Assembly: GCA_015655375.1 (NCBI GenBank)
Contig: JAATFD010000053.1
Location: 88,024 to 152,023 of the forward strand
Direction of reading: 5' to 3'
Source: Actinomycetales bacterium
Lineage (GTDB): Bacteria > Actinomycetota > Actinomycetes > Actinomycetales > Actinomycetaceae
DNA length: 64,000 nt
The notes under the pieces are model-generated. The model saw only the letters and a program-made list of their open reading frames with translations, ran no database searches and was not told the origin of the DNA. Position 1 is the first letter of the stretch; the number at the start of each line of letters is the position of its first letter. Shown here piece after piece: positions 51,116 to 60,088 of the stretch. The position numbers and the translations under genes were made by a program.

Positions 51116-52138
51116 ATGTTCACTGTCGAACTGTCCAGGAACCAATTCACTCCTACCCCGGCAACAATTCTCTCCAATGAGGAATTCACGGTCACGGCGA
51201 AAGAATATTCGACCGGTGTCGCGTCCCTGCTCATTGCGAACTCCAAAGGTCACCTTGAGATCCTTCCCTTCATGGGGCAGATCATCTGGGATGCCGAATT
51301 CGAGGGCACCAGCCTGCGGATGACAAACATGTTCGCAGAGCCCCATCCGGCGACGCTGATCGAGGACACCTATGGGTGCTTCGCCTTCCACTCCGGGTTG
51401 CTCGGTGCCGGATGTCCGGGCCCCGAGGACACGCATCCCCTGCACGGGGAGTTCGCATGCGCGCGTATGGATCGTGCCTGGCTGGAGGTCAGCGAGGACG
51501 CCATTGCGATCACCGGCTCCTACGAGTACGTCAAGGGATTCGGGGATAACTACCGTGCTCAGCCGAAGGTGACGCTGGGCACGGGCGCGACGAGGTTCGC
51601 CATCGAAATGGACGTCACGAACTTGTCCCAGTACCAGACGATGACGTTGCAATACATGTGCCACATGAACTACGCATACGTTGCGGGTGCCACTCTGACG
51701 GAGAACCTGCCGAAGGGGAGCTTCCGAATCCGTGAGTCCATTCCGGCCCACGTTCACCCGACGCCCGAGTGGACTGCCTTCAACGAGGCAATCAAGGGCG
51801 GTTCGGTCGACACCGCCAAGCTGGCTGGATCAGAGAACTACGATCCCGAGATCGTCTTTTTCGCCGACGACCTCCCTCAGTACGGGACTGACATGCGTTT
51901 CGAGCTGCAGGCTCCGGACGGAACGACCTTCCGCACCGAGTTCTCCTCGGCAGAGTTCCCGGTCGCGACCCGGTGGATCCTATGGAATCCGGATCAGCAG
52001 GTCGCCGCGTTCGTCCTTCCGGGCACGTCCCGCCCCGAGGGCCGCCTGGCCGCGAAGGCCGCGGGTACGCTCATCGAGTTGGGGGCCCAGGAGACGCGTC
52101 ATTTCCGCGTCGTCACGGGCCTGGTCAAGGAGGCGTGA
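51116..52138 (+). CDS. DUF4432/DeoX-like mutarotase-fold protein
   Basis: GHLEILPFMGQIIWDAEFEGTSLRMTNMF, HPLHGEFACARMDRAWLEV. Confidence 0.75.
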   Translation: MFTVELSRNQFTPTPATILSNEEFTVTAKEYSTGVASLLIANSKGHLEILPFMGQIIWDAEFEGTSLRMTNMFAEPHPATLIEDTYGCFAFHSGLLGAGCPGPEDTHPLHGEFACARMDRAWLEVSEDAIAITGSYEYVKGFGDNYRAQPKVTLGTGATRFAIEMDVTNLSQYQTMTLQYMCHMNYAYVAGATLTENLPKGSFRIRESIPAHVHPTPEWTAFNEAIKGGSVDTAKLAGSENYDPEIVFFADDLPQYGTDMRFELQAPDGTTFRTEFSSAEFPVATRWILWNPDQQVAAFVLPGTSRPEGRLAAKAAGTLIELGAQETRHFRVVTGLVKEA

Positions 52139-52141
52139 GTC

Positions 52142-53077
52142 ATGAGCGCAGGCATCGCAGTCATCGGGTCCAACATGGTCGACCTCATCAGTTACATCAC
52201 CCGGATGCCCGCCGAGGGTGAGACCATCGAGGCTCCGGATTTCTCCATGGGGTGCGGCGGCAAGGGCGCGAACCAAGCGGTCGCGGCCGCTCGGCTGGGC
52301 TCGCAGATCCTCATGGTCTCGCGCGTGGGTGACGACATGTTCGCCGCCAACACGCTGCGCAACTTTGAAGAGAACGGGATCGATACGACTCATGTGCTGT
52401 CGACTCCGGGGACATCGGGTGTGGCCCCGATCTTCGTCGACCCCCAATCGGCCAACTCGATCATCATCGTCAAGGGAGCCAACAACGCACTGTCTCCCGC
52501 CGATGTCGAGGAGGTGGCCGACGAGGTCGCTCAGTGCAAGCTGATCGTCCTTCAGCTGGAGATCCCGTTGGAGACCGTGTCCGCGGCGATCGACCTGGGG
52601 CACCGGGTCGGGGTACCGGTGCTGCTCAACCCCGCGCCCGCGACCACGGAGCTGGACTTCGACCAGGTGACGAAGTGCGAATACTTCGTTCCCAATGAGA
52701 CGGAGTTGGCGACCCTGACAGGAATGCCGACGGAATCGCTGGATGAGGTCCGCGCCGCAGCCCGGGCCCTGGTCGACAAGGGTTGTGCGAACGTCATTGT
52801 CACGCTGGGCAAGCGTGGGGTGTTCTGGCTCAGCGCCGAGGGTGAGCTGACACTCGACCAGTATCCGGCCACTGCCGTCGACACGACTGGGGCGGGAGAT
52901 GCCTTCATCGGATGCTTCAGCCACTGTGTGGTTCAGGGCGATTCCGTGCCTGAGGCCCTGAAGACGGCGAATGCCTATGCGGCCAACTCGGTGACCAAAC
53001 GCGGGACCCAGAAGTCGTACGCGACGGCGGAAGAGTTCGCGGCGTGGGTCGGGAAGGGAGCTCCTTCTCAGGCCTGA
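52142..53077 (+). CDS. Ribokinase-family (deoxyribokinase-like) PfkB kinase
   Basis: GCGGKGANQAVAAARLG, NPAPATTELD, VDTTGAGDAFIGCF. Confidence 0.92.
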   Translation: MSAGIAVIGSNMVDLISYITRMPAEGETIEAPDFSMGCGGKGANQAVAAARLGSQILMVSRVGDDMFAANTLRNFEENGIDTTHVLSTPGTSGVAPIFVDPQSANSIIIVKGANNALSPADVEEVADEVAQCKLIVLQLEIPLETVSAAIDLGHRVGVPVLLNPAPATTELDFDQVTKCEYFVPNETELATLTGMPTESLDEVRAAARALVDKGCANVIVTLGKRGVFWLSAEGELTLDQYPATAVDTTGAGDAFIGCFSHCVVQGDSVPEALKTANAYAANSVTKRGTQKSYATAEEFAAWVGKGAPSQA

Positions 53078-53145
53078 TCGCCAGCAGGTGACAAGAGGAG
53101 CCGAGAACACCACCATCGAGGGGCGCTCACGCAGATCCACACGGG

Positions 53146-54036
53146 TTAGCGCGAGCGCTTCTTCTGTGTCTTCTGTGCCCTCGTGGACGTTGCTGTACCC
53201 GTGACTGCGGGAGCATCCTCCGGCTGTTCGATCTCGGGCAGCGTGATGTCCTCCAGACCCGCGCCCTCGATCCGCGCGCGAATGATCGAGGCGATGTCTG
53301 CCAGATCGAGCTGTTCGGCGCGTTCGACGGGCATCGTCACCGAGACGGCGAGGATTGGCACGCCGACGACGCACAGCGGGACTCCGACACATGCGAGGCT
53401 CGGTCGATCCTCGCCGATCTCCACCGCGTATCCCTGGGTCGCGACCCGGTGGATCTCCTCGCGCAGGCGGTTGGCCAGATAGTCGGAGGGATCGTCGATC
53501 AGCTTCAGCCACATGTCGAGCTCAGCGTTTGAGGGATTCCGGGCACCGAGAATGGCGCGCCCCATGGCGGTTGTTGCGACAGGCGCGCTCTGGCCGATGC
53601 GCGACCACACCCGGATCGGGCGATCGGGTTCGACCTTGTCCAGATAGACGACGTCGCGTTCGTAGAGGCGTCCGAGGTGGACGAGCTCCCGCGTTTCCAG
53701 AGAGATCTGTTGAAGAACGGGGTGCAGCCTCGTCGCGGCCTGGTCGGAGCTGGTCCACCACGTTGCCATGCGCGCGGTGATGGTGCCGAGGTGGTACTTG
53801 CCAGAGTCGTCCTGCTCGATCCAATGTCGCTGGCGCAAGGTGGCCAGGATGTGGTGCAGACTCGACTTGTTCAGTCCGGTGCCCTGGGTCAGAGCGCTCA
53901 GCGTGGCACCGCCGCCGTCGATCGTCAGCATGTGTTCGATGACGGCCAAGGCCTTGTCGACCGAGGCGATCGTCGTCGGACGAGTGGGCTCGCGTGTCCC
54001 TGACAGTAGGGTCCCCTCGGAGTTGGTGCTCCGCAT
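53146..54036 (-). CDS. IclR family transcriptional regulator
   Basis: IASVDKALAVIEHMLTIDGGGATLSALTQGTGLNKSSLHHILATLRQRHWIEQDDSGKYHLG. Confidence 0.92.
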   Translation of the reverse strand: MRSTNSEGTLLSGTREPTRPTTIASVDKALAVIEHMLTIDGGGATLSALTQGTGLNKSSLHHILATLRQRHWIEQDDSGKYHLGTITARMATWWTSSDQAATRLHPVLQQISLETRELVHLGRLYERDVVYLDKVEPDRPIRVWSRIGQSAPVATTAMGRAILGARNPSNAELDMWLKLIDDPSDYLANRLREEIHRVATQGYAVEIGEDRPSLACVGVPLCVVGVPILAVSVTMPVERAEQLDLADIASIIRARIEGAGLEDITLPEIEQPEDAPAVTGTATSTRAQKTQKKRSR

Positions 54037-54200
54037 TCCCAGCTCCTGATCCGTGGATGGCTCGTGTGTGAGGACCTCCCGTCCCACCGGAGGTCTCCCG
54101 ATGCTCACGAACCTACCACCTGGTTGCACCCTATGAAATGGGTGAGCCACATCACATGACCTTGACCTGTAACTTTCTGGACTCGGCGTTTCTGATCGAC

Positions 54201-54241
54201 GTACATTGAAGATGTGAAACGTGCATTGCAGCATGTGAAAC
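54201..54241. repeat. Imperfect tandem direct repeat (~20/21 nt) between IclR and ADH
   Basis: GTACATTGAAGATGTGAAAC / GTGCATTGCAGCATGTGAAAC. Confidence 0.6.
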
Positions 54242-54308
54242 AGTGAGTCTGTGCAGTCACAGGGCGCCAGGCTCGCATCGTATGGAGATTCGACTGAGAG
54301 GCAGGCCG

Positions 54309-55337
54309 ATGAGGGCCGTCGAGTACAAGGGACATCGAACGTTCGACGTGGTCGATCGCGAGGTGATCGCCCCGAGGCCGGGGGAAGTCCAGGTCTCGGT
54401 GGCCTACGTCGGTCTGTGTGGGACCGACCTCCACGTCTACCTGGGTGACATGGACCAGCGCGTCGGGTCGGACGCCGTCATCGGTCACGAGATGTCGGGG
54501 CGCGTCGCTGCAGTGGGCGAGGGGGTCGACGCATTTCGCACAGGCCAGAAAGTCACAGTCCTCCCCACGCGCTACTGCGGGACCTGTCGGGCCTGCCTCC
54601 AGGGGCACTCGAATGTCTGCTACAACATGGACTTCATCGGTCTGGATTCTCCGGGTGCCCTCCAGGAACTCTGGAACGTGCCGGCCGACCTCGTGGTTCC
54701 CCTCGACGAGGCCGTCGCGCTGCGCGATGCCGCGCTCATCGAGCCGCTGACCGTCGCGGTTCACGATGTTCGCCGTGGTCGGGTCGCCCCAGGCGACGTC
54801 GTCCTCGTCATCGGTGGTGGTCCCATCGGGATCCTCATCAGCCTGGTCGCCCAGGCCGCGGGCGGAGACGTCCTGCTCTCCGAGCCGGAAGCCGCGCGCA
54901 GACGTGCCGCCAGCGACCTCGGCATTGCGACGATCGACCCGATCACGGAGGACCTCGCGGCGATCATCGATGCGAAGGTGCCCGGCGGGCACGGCGCGGA
55001 CGTGGTGTTCGAGGTGTCCGGCTCTGCCGCTGGAAGCGAAACCGCCGTCGCCAACACCTCCGCTCGAGGGCGCCTGGTGCAGGTGGCGATTCACGCTCAG
55101 AAACGCGAGGTCGACCTGCATCGTTTCTTCTGGCGCGAACTCGAGATGTACGGCGCCCGGCTCTACCACAAGAACGACATGGTCGGGGCGGCCGAGCTGA
55201 TCCGCGACGAAAAGATCCCAGCCGACCGGCTGATCACCTCGGTCGCCCCGATGGAAGACACGACGGCGGCCTTCGAGGAACTGCATCAGGGCAACGCCAT
55301 GAAGATCCTCATCGAGGTCGCAGGCGATCGCGACTGA
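54309..55337 (+). CDS. Zn-dependent MDR alcohol/polyol dehydrogenase
   Basis: VGLCGTDLHVYLGDM, GHEMSGRVAAVGEGV, CGTCRACLQGHSNVC structural Zn motif. Confidence 0.9.
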   Translation: MRAVEYKGHRTFDVVDREVIAPRPGEVQVSVAYVGLCGTDLHVYLGDMDQRVGSDAVIGHEMSGRVAAVGEGVDAFRTGQKVTVLPTRYCGTCRACLQGHSNVCYNMDFIGLDSPGALQELWNVPADLVVPLDEAVALRDAALIEPLTVAVHDVRRGRVAPGDVVLVIGGGPIGILISLVAQAAGGDVLLSEPEAARRRAASDLGIATIDPITEDLAAIIDAKVPGGHGADVVFEVSGSAAGSETAVANTSARGRLVQVAIHAQKREVDLHRFFWRELEMYGARLYHKNDMVGAAELIRDEKIPADRLITSVAPMEDTTAAFEELHQGNAMKILIEVAGDRD

Positions 55338-55388
55338 GTTCGTGGCACCCAGCAGGGCAAGACAGAACGAACAAGGGAGTTCACGCAC

Positions 55389-56735
55389 ATGACCACCATC
55401 ACCGGATTCGAAACCTACGACCTTCGGTTCCCGACCTCGTTGCATGCGGACGGTTCCGATGCCATGAACAAGGACGGTGACCACTCGGCCGCCTATGTCC
55501 AACTGCTGACAGATGACTCGGAGCTGACAGGAAGCGGGTTCACCTTCACCATCGGACGCGGGAACGACATCTGCGTCCAGGCGATCCGCGACCGGGTCCA
55601 GCCGCTGATCGGCCGCGACGTCGACGACCTCGCCGCTCACCTGGGCGGCATCTACCGGGAGCTCGCCTCCGATTCCCAACTGCGCTGGATCGGACCCGAC
55701 AAGGGCGCCGAGCACCTGGGCATGGCCGCTGTCATGAACGCGGTGTGGGACCTCGCGGCGAAGCGGGCGCGCAAGCCGCTGTGGCGCTTCGTCGCCGACA
55801 TGACGTCGGAGGAGATCGTCGACGCGGCGGACCTGTCCTACTGCAGCGACGAGCTGAGCGACGAGGACGCCGTGGCGATGTTGCGGAAGCTGGAGCCCAC
55901 GCGCGCCGAGCGAATCGCCTATCTGGAAGAGCACGGCTACCCCTGCTACTCGACCGCGGCCGGGTGGCTCGGCTACTCCGACGACAAGATGCGCCGACTC
56001 ATCCGCAAGGAGCTCGACGCCGGCCAGGATTGCGTCAAGCTCAAGGTCGGCCTCAACGTCGAGGACGACATCCGTCGCTGCGGGATCGCCCGGGAGATGA
56101 TCGGTCCCGAGGGCAAGCTGATGGTCGACGCCAACCAGGTCTGGGACGTGCCGACCGCCATCGAGTGGATGCGCCAGCTCGAGCAGTTTCACCCCTACTG
56201 GATCGAGGAACCGACCCACCCCGACGACGTCCTCGGGCACGCGCGGATCCGCAAGGCCCTGGGCGTGAAGGTCGCGACCGGCGAACACGGGATGAACCGC
56301 ATCCTGCACAAGCAGATGTTCCAGGCCGAGGCCTACGACTTCTGCCAGATCGACGCCTGTCGGCTCGCCAGCCTCAATGAGGTCCTCGCGGTCCAGCTCA
56401 TGGCAGCCCATCGAGGCGTGCCGGTGTGTCCGCATGGCGGGGGCGTCGGGTTGTGTGAGCTGATCCAGCACCTGGCGATCATCGACTTCGTCGTCGTCTC
56501 CGGGGACCTCACCGACCGTTACGCGGAATACGTCGATCATCTCCACGAGCACATGGTCACTCCCTGTGTGCTGCGCGACGGCGCCTACGTGCCGCCGACG
56601 GACCTCGGATACACCTCGGACATCAAGGACCAGACGCTCAGCGACTACTCCTATCCGCAGGGCCGGTACTGGGCCGAGCAGTATCCGCTCGACCTCGCCG
56701 CCGTGGCCGAGGAGCGTGCCACCGCGCAGGCCTGA
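55389..56735 (+). CDS. Enolase-superfamily dehydratase, L-fuconate dehydratase-like
   Basis: CVKLKVGLNVEDDIRRCGIAREMIGPEGKLMVDANQVWDVPTAIEWM...WIEEPTHPDDVLGHARI...ATGEHG; CPHGGGVGLCEL. Confidence 0.85.
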   Translation: MTTITGFETYDLRFPTSLHADGSDAMNKDGDHSAAYVQLLTDDSELTGSGFTFTIGRGNDICVQAIRDRVQPLIGRDVDDLAAHLGGIYRELASDSQLRWIGPDKGAEHLGMAAVMNAVWDLAAKRARKPLWRFVADMTSEEIVDAADLSYCSDELSDEDAVAMLRKLEPTRAERIAYLEEHGYPCYSTAAGWLGYSDDKMRRLIRKELDAGQDCVKLKVGLNVEDDIRRCGIAREMIGPEGKLMVDANQVWDVPTAIEWMRQLEQFHPYWIEEPTHPDDVLGHARIRKALGVKVATGEHGMNRILHKQMFQAEAYDFCQIDACRLASLNEVLAVQLMAAHRGVPVCPHGGGVGLCELIQHLAIIDFVVVSGDLTDRYAEYVDHLHEHMVTPCVLRDGAYVPPTDLGYTSDIKDQTLSDYSYPQGRYWAEQYPLDLAAVAEERATAQA

Positions 56736-56806
56736 GCGTCCACGCACCTCGAGCGCCCCAGGGGCGCAGTCATCCTACCCATCAGCACATGAAAGGGAGC
56801 ATTCCC

Positions 56807-57610
56807 ATGTCCACTTCCCCGTCCCTCTTCGACCTCGAGGGCAAGACGGCCCTGGTCACCGGCGCCGTCTACGGCATCGGATTCGCGATCGCGAAGGCGC
56901 TCGCGGCAGCCGGAGCCACGATCGTCTTCAATGACCGCACGCAGGAGGCCGTCGACCGGGGCCTCGCCGCCTACGAGGCCGAGGGGATTCCCGCGCACGG
57001 CTACCTCTTCGACGTCACCGATGAGGACGCAGTCGCAGTAGCCGTTCGCACCATCGAGGCCGAGGTCGCGCCGATCGACGTCCTCGTCAACAACGCCGGG
57101 ATCATCAAACGGGTCCCCATGGTCGACATGTCGGCCGACGAGTTCCGTCAGGTGATCGACGTCGATCTGAACGCGCCGTTCATCGTCGCGAAGGCGATCA
57201 TCCCCGGAATGATCGCGCGCGGCGGGGGAAAGATCATCAACATCTGCTCGATGATGTCCGAGCTCGGACGAGAGACCGTCAGCGCCTACGCCGCCGCCAA
57301 GGGCGGGCTCAAGATGCTGACCCGCAACATCGCCTCCGAATACGGCGAGTTCAACATCCAGTGCAACGGCATCGGTCCGGGCTATATCGCCACTCCCCAG
57401 ACGGCCCCGCTGCGGGAGAAGCAGCCGGACGGGTCCCGCCATCCCTTCGACCAGTTCATCATCGCCAAGACGCCGGCCGCCCGCTGGGGCGATCCGTCCG
57501 ATCTGGGCGGCCCGGCGGTGTTCCTCGCATCGGCAGCTTCCGACTTCGTCAATGGGCACGTGCTCTACGTCGACGGCGGGATCCTCGCCTATATCGGCAA
57601 GCAGCCCTGA
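56807..57610 (+). CDS. SDR oxidoreductase, gluconate 5-dehydrogenase-like
   Basis: FDLEGKTALVTGAVYGIGFAIAKALAAAGATIVFNDR, LVNNAGIIKRVPMVDM, YAAAKGGLKMLTRNIASEYG. Confidence 0.88.
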   Translation: MSTSPSLFDLEGKTALVTGAVYGIGFAIAKALAAAGATIVFNDRTQEAVDRGLAAYEAEGIPAHGYLFDVTDEDAVAVAVRTIEAEVAPIDVLVNNAGIIKRVPMVDMSADEFRQVIDVDLNAPFIVAKAIIPGMIARGGGKIINICSMMSELGRETVSAYAAAKGGLKMLTRNIASEYGEFNIQCNGIGPGYIATPQTAPLREKQPDGSRHPFDQFIIAKTPAARWGDPSDLGGPAVFLASAASDFVNGHVLYVDGGILAYIGKQP

Positions 57611-57630
57611 GCCTGCGCGCGGCGGCATCG

Positions 57631-57663
57631 CGTGAGCCCGGGTGCGGACCGTCCGGGCTCACG
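57631..57663. terminator. Hairpin between SDR and MFS genes
   Basis: CGTGAGCCCGG ... CCGGGCTCACG 11-bp arms. Confidence 0.6.
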
Positions 57664-57693
57664 CACCTTCCCCGATTGATCACAAAGACGTGA

Positions 57694-59076
57694 ATGAGGA
57701 CCATCATGAGTCAAACCGAAGTGAGCGAGGCGTCCACGGCGTCCCTCGACAGTGCGATCTCCAAGATCTACAAGCGCATCGTTCCATTCCTGATGCTGAT
57801 GTTCATCCTGTCCTTCCTGGATCGGACGAACATCGGATACGTTCGGGAGTACCTCCAGGCGGACACGGGTCTGAGCGACGCGGCCTATGCCTTCGGGGCC
57901 GGCGTGTTCTTCTTCGGATACGCGATCTTCGAAGTCCCCTCCAACATGCTGCTCTACAAGGTCGGCGCCAGGCGCTGGCTGGCTCGCATCATGGTGACGT
58001 GGGGCATCGTGGCGGCGCTGATGATGTTCGCCCACACCCAAACCGCGTTCTACCTCCTGCGGTTCCTGCTCGGTGCCTGCGAGGCGGGGTTCTATCCGGG
58101 CGTCATGTTTTACCTGACGCGGTGGGTTCCGACGAAGAAGCGCGCGTCGGCCAACGCGTTGTTCCAATGCGGTGCGCCGCTGGCTTTTGTTTTCGGCGGG
58201 CCGATCACCGGGTGGCTGTTGACCTCGTCCGGAGGGTGGCTGTGGTCAGGATCGGCGTCCTGGCAGATCACGTTCCTGATCGAGGGAATCGCGGCGTCTG
58301 TCGTGGGCATCGTGGCGTGGTTCTACCTGCCCGACAACCCACAGAAGGTCTCGTGGCTGTCCAAAGATGAGGCGGAAGCCGTCGACGTTGCGATCAAAGC
58401 CGAGGACGAGGACAAGGGCGAACACGGGCAAACTCACATGCTCAAGGCCCTGGTCGACTGGCGGGTGCTGTACCTGTGCCTCGTTTGCTTCACGATCCAA
58501 GTTCTGGGGTATGGGTACAACTTCTATATTCCGACCGTGATCGCCGATCTTCTGGGAACGAGCGTCGGCGTGCTCGTCGGCTTCGTGACCGCGATTCCTG
58601 CGATCGTCGCGATCATCGGACTGCTGATGATCCCCCGCTATGCCGAGAAGATCGGGCATCGCCGTGTCGTTGCAACCGCGGTCTATGCCTGTGGCGCGAT
58701 CGGGATCTCTGCGGCGGCGTTCCTGGGCAACATCCCGGTTGCCGCGATCATCGCACTGTGCGTGGCCTATTTGGGCCACATCGTCGTGCAGCCCCTGTTC
58801 TGGACGAGCGTGTCGACCTTCCTGACCGGAGGAGCTGCGGCATCGGGCATCGCGTTGATCGGAGCCTTGGGCAATCTGGGTGGGTTTGTCGGGCCAAACA
58901 TCTGGGTCTGGGCGGACAACCAGTTCGGATCGACCAGCGCGAGCCTGCTGGTGCTGGGAGTCTTCGCGGCGGTCGGCACGGTCATGCTGGGCGCCACGAA
59001 GACCGTCGGCATCGATCGCGAGAGTGAGGTCATCGCCGCCCAGGAGAGCGCGGTCGAGGAGGTGGAAGCCGCATAG
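57694..59076 (+). CDS. MFS transporter, anion:cation symporter (ACS) type
   Basis: FLDRTNIGYVREYLQADTGLSDAAYAFGAGVFFFGYAIFEVPSNMLLYKVGARRWLARIMVTWGIVAA. Confidence 0.9.
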   Translation: MRTIMSQTEVSEASTASLDSAISKIYKRIVPFLMLMFILSFLDRTNIGYVREYLQADTGLSDAAYAFGAGVFFFGYAIFEVPSNMLLYKVGARRWLARIMVTWGIVAALMMFAHTQTAFYLLRFLLGACEAGFYPGVMFYLTRWVPTKKRASANALFQCGAPLAFVFGGPITGWLLTSSGGWLWSGSASWQITFLIEGIAASVVGIVAWFYLPDNPQKVSWLSKDEAEAVDVAIKAEDEDKGEHGQTHMLKALVDWRVLYLCLVCFTIQVLGYGYNFYIPTVIADLLGTSVGVLVGFVTAIPAIVAIIGLLMIPRYAEKIGHRRVVATAVYACGAIGISAAAFLGNIPVAAIIALCVAYLGHIVVQPLFWTSVSTFLTGGAAASGIALIGALGNLGGFVGPNIWVWADNQFGSTSASLLVLGVFAAVGTVMLGATKTVGIDRESEVIAAQESAVEEVEAA

Positions 59077-59159
59077 CAGACTCGGTCTTGGCGGTCGGAG
59101 TCGCTGCGATGAGCTCGGATCGGAGGTGATCGCCGGGCGAGTCCGAGTGCCGTGCAGCG

Positions 59160-59202
59160 GAGCGCGTCTGTGGAGGTTCGGGAGTCCTCCACAGACGCGC
59201 TC
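59160..59202. terminator. Hairpin terminator downstream of MFS gene
   Basis: GAGCGCGTCTGTGGAGG ttcgggagt CCTCCACAGACGCGCTC, perfect 17-bp stem. Confidence 0.75.
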
Positions 59203-59313
59203 GTGTGTGGTGACCTGGGTCAATGAGGACGGACCTCGCGCTGGCAGGTCTGACGACTACAGTGGCGGATTGAGTGAACTGAACGGCCCTGCCAAACAGA
59301 CGAGGAGCCCGCC

Positions 59314-60072
59314 ATGACCACGCCAGACATGCACGCCACCCCCGTCACTCGTCACCTGGTCCGCCACGAGGTCTTCCAGACGTCGCTGATGAGCGCATTG
59401 CTCGACGGAATCTACGACGGGGAGATGACGGTGGCCGAACTGCTCGGGCAGGGCAGCTTCGGATTGGGGACGTTCAACGGGCTCGACGGGGAAATGATCA
59501 TCCTCGACGGGCGATGCTGGCAGATGCGATCGGACGGTGGCGTTCGCCCAGCGAAGCTTGACGCCCGCACTCCCTTTGCGGTGGTGACGAACTTCGTGAC
59601 GGACATCAGCGAGGCCGTCCCGGAACACTCGTTGCGCAGTGATCTGTCGAAGCTGGTGGACTCGTTGACGCTGTCCCCGAACTACCTGTACGCCGTGCGG
59701 TTCACCGGCGAGTTCGACTGGATCACGACCCGGACCGTGCGACGGCAGGCCAAGCCGTATCGTCGCATGGTTGAGACCACCGACAACGAACTGACGCTCA
59801 CCTTCGAGCACGTCACCGGGGTGATGGGAGGCTTCCGGACCCCGGTCTACGAGCAGGGGATCTCGGTGCCCGGCTGCCATGTGCACTTCGTCGACGACGC
59901 TCGCACGCGGGGTGGCCACGTGCTGGATTTCCAGATGGCGTCGGGCACGGTTGAGGTCTGTCTGGGGACGGATCTGCGGTTGTCGCTGCCAAGGACGCAC
60001 GAGTTCGCCGAGGCCGATCTGGCGCCGGCGAATCTCGAGGACGAACTACAGCGGACGGAGAGTCATCGGTGA
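59314..60072 (+). CDS. Alpha-acetolactate decarboxylase
   Basis: FQTSLMSALLDGIYDGEMTVAELLGQGSFGLGTFNGLDGEMIILDG; GFRTPVYEQGISVPGCHVHFVDDARTRGGHVLDF. Confidence 0.92.
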   Translation: MTTPDMHATPVTRHLVRHEVFQTSLMSALLDGIYDGEMTVAELLGQGSFGLGTFNGLDGEMIILDGRCWQMRSDGGVRPAKLDARTPFAVVTNFVTDISEAVPEHSLRSDLSKLVDSLTLSPNYLYAVRFTGEFDWITTRTVRRQAKPYRRMVETTDNELTLTFEHVTGVMGGFRTPVYEQGISVPGCHVHFVDDARTRGGHVLDFQMASGTVEVCLGTDLRLSLPRTHEFAEADLAPANLEDELQRTESHR

Positions 60073-60088
60073 GGATTTCTGGTCCGGG

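Noticed and set aside
54105-56747. 880-aa minus-strand ORF opposite ADH/fuconate dehydratase
   Set aside because: Antisense shadow of two confident genes
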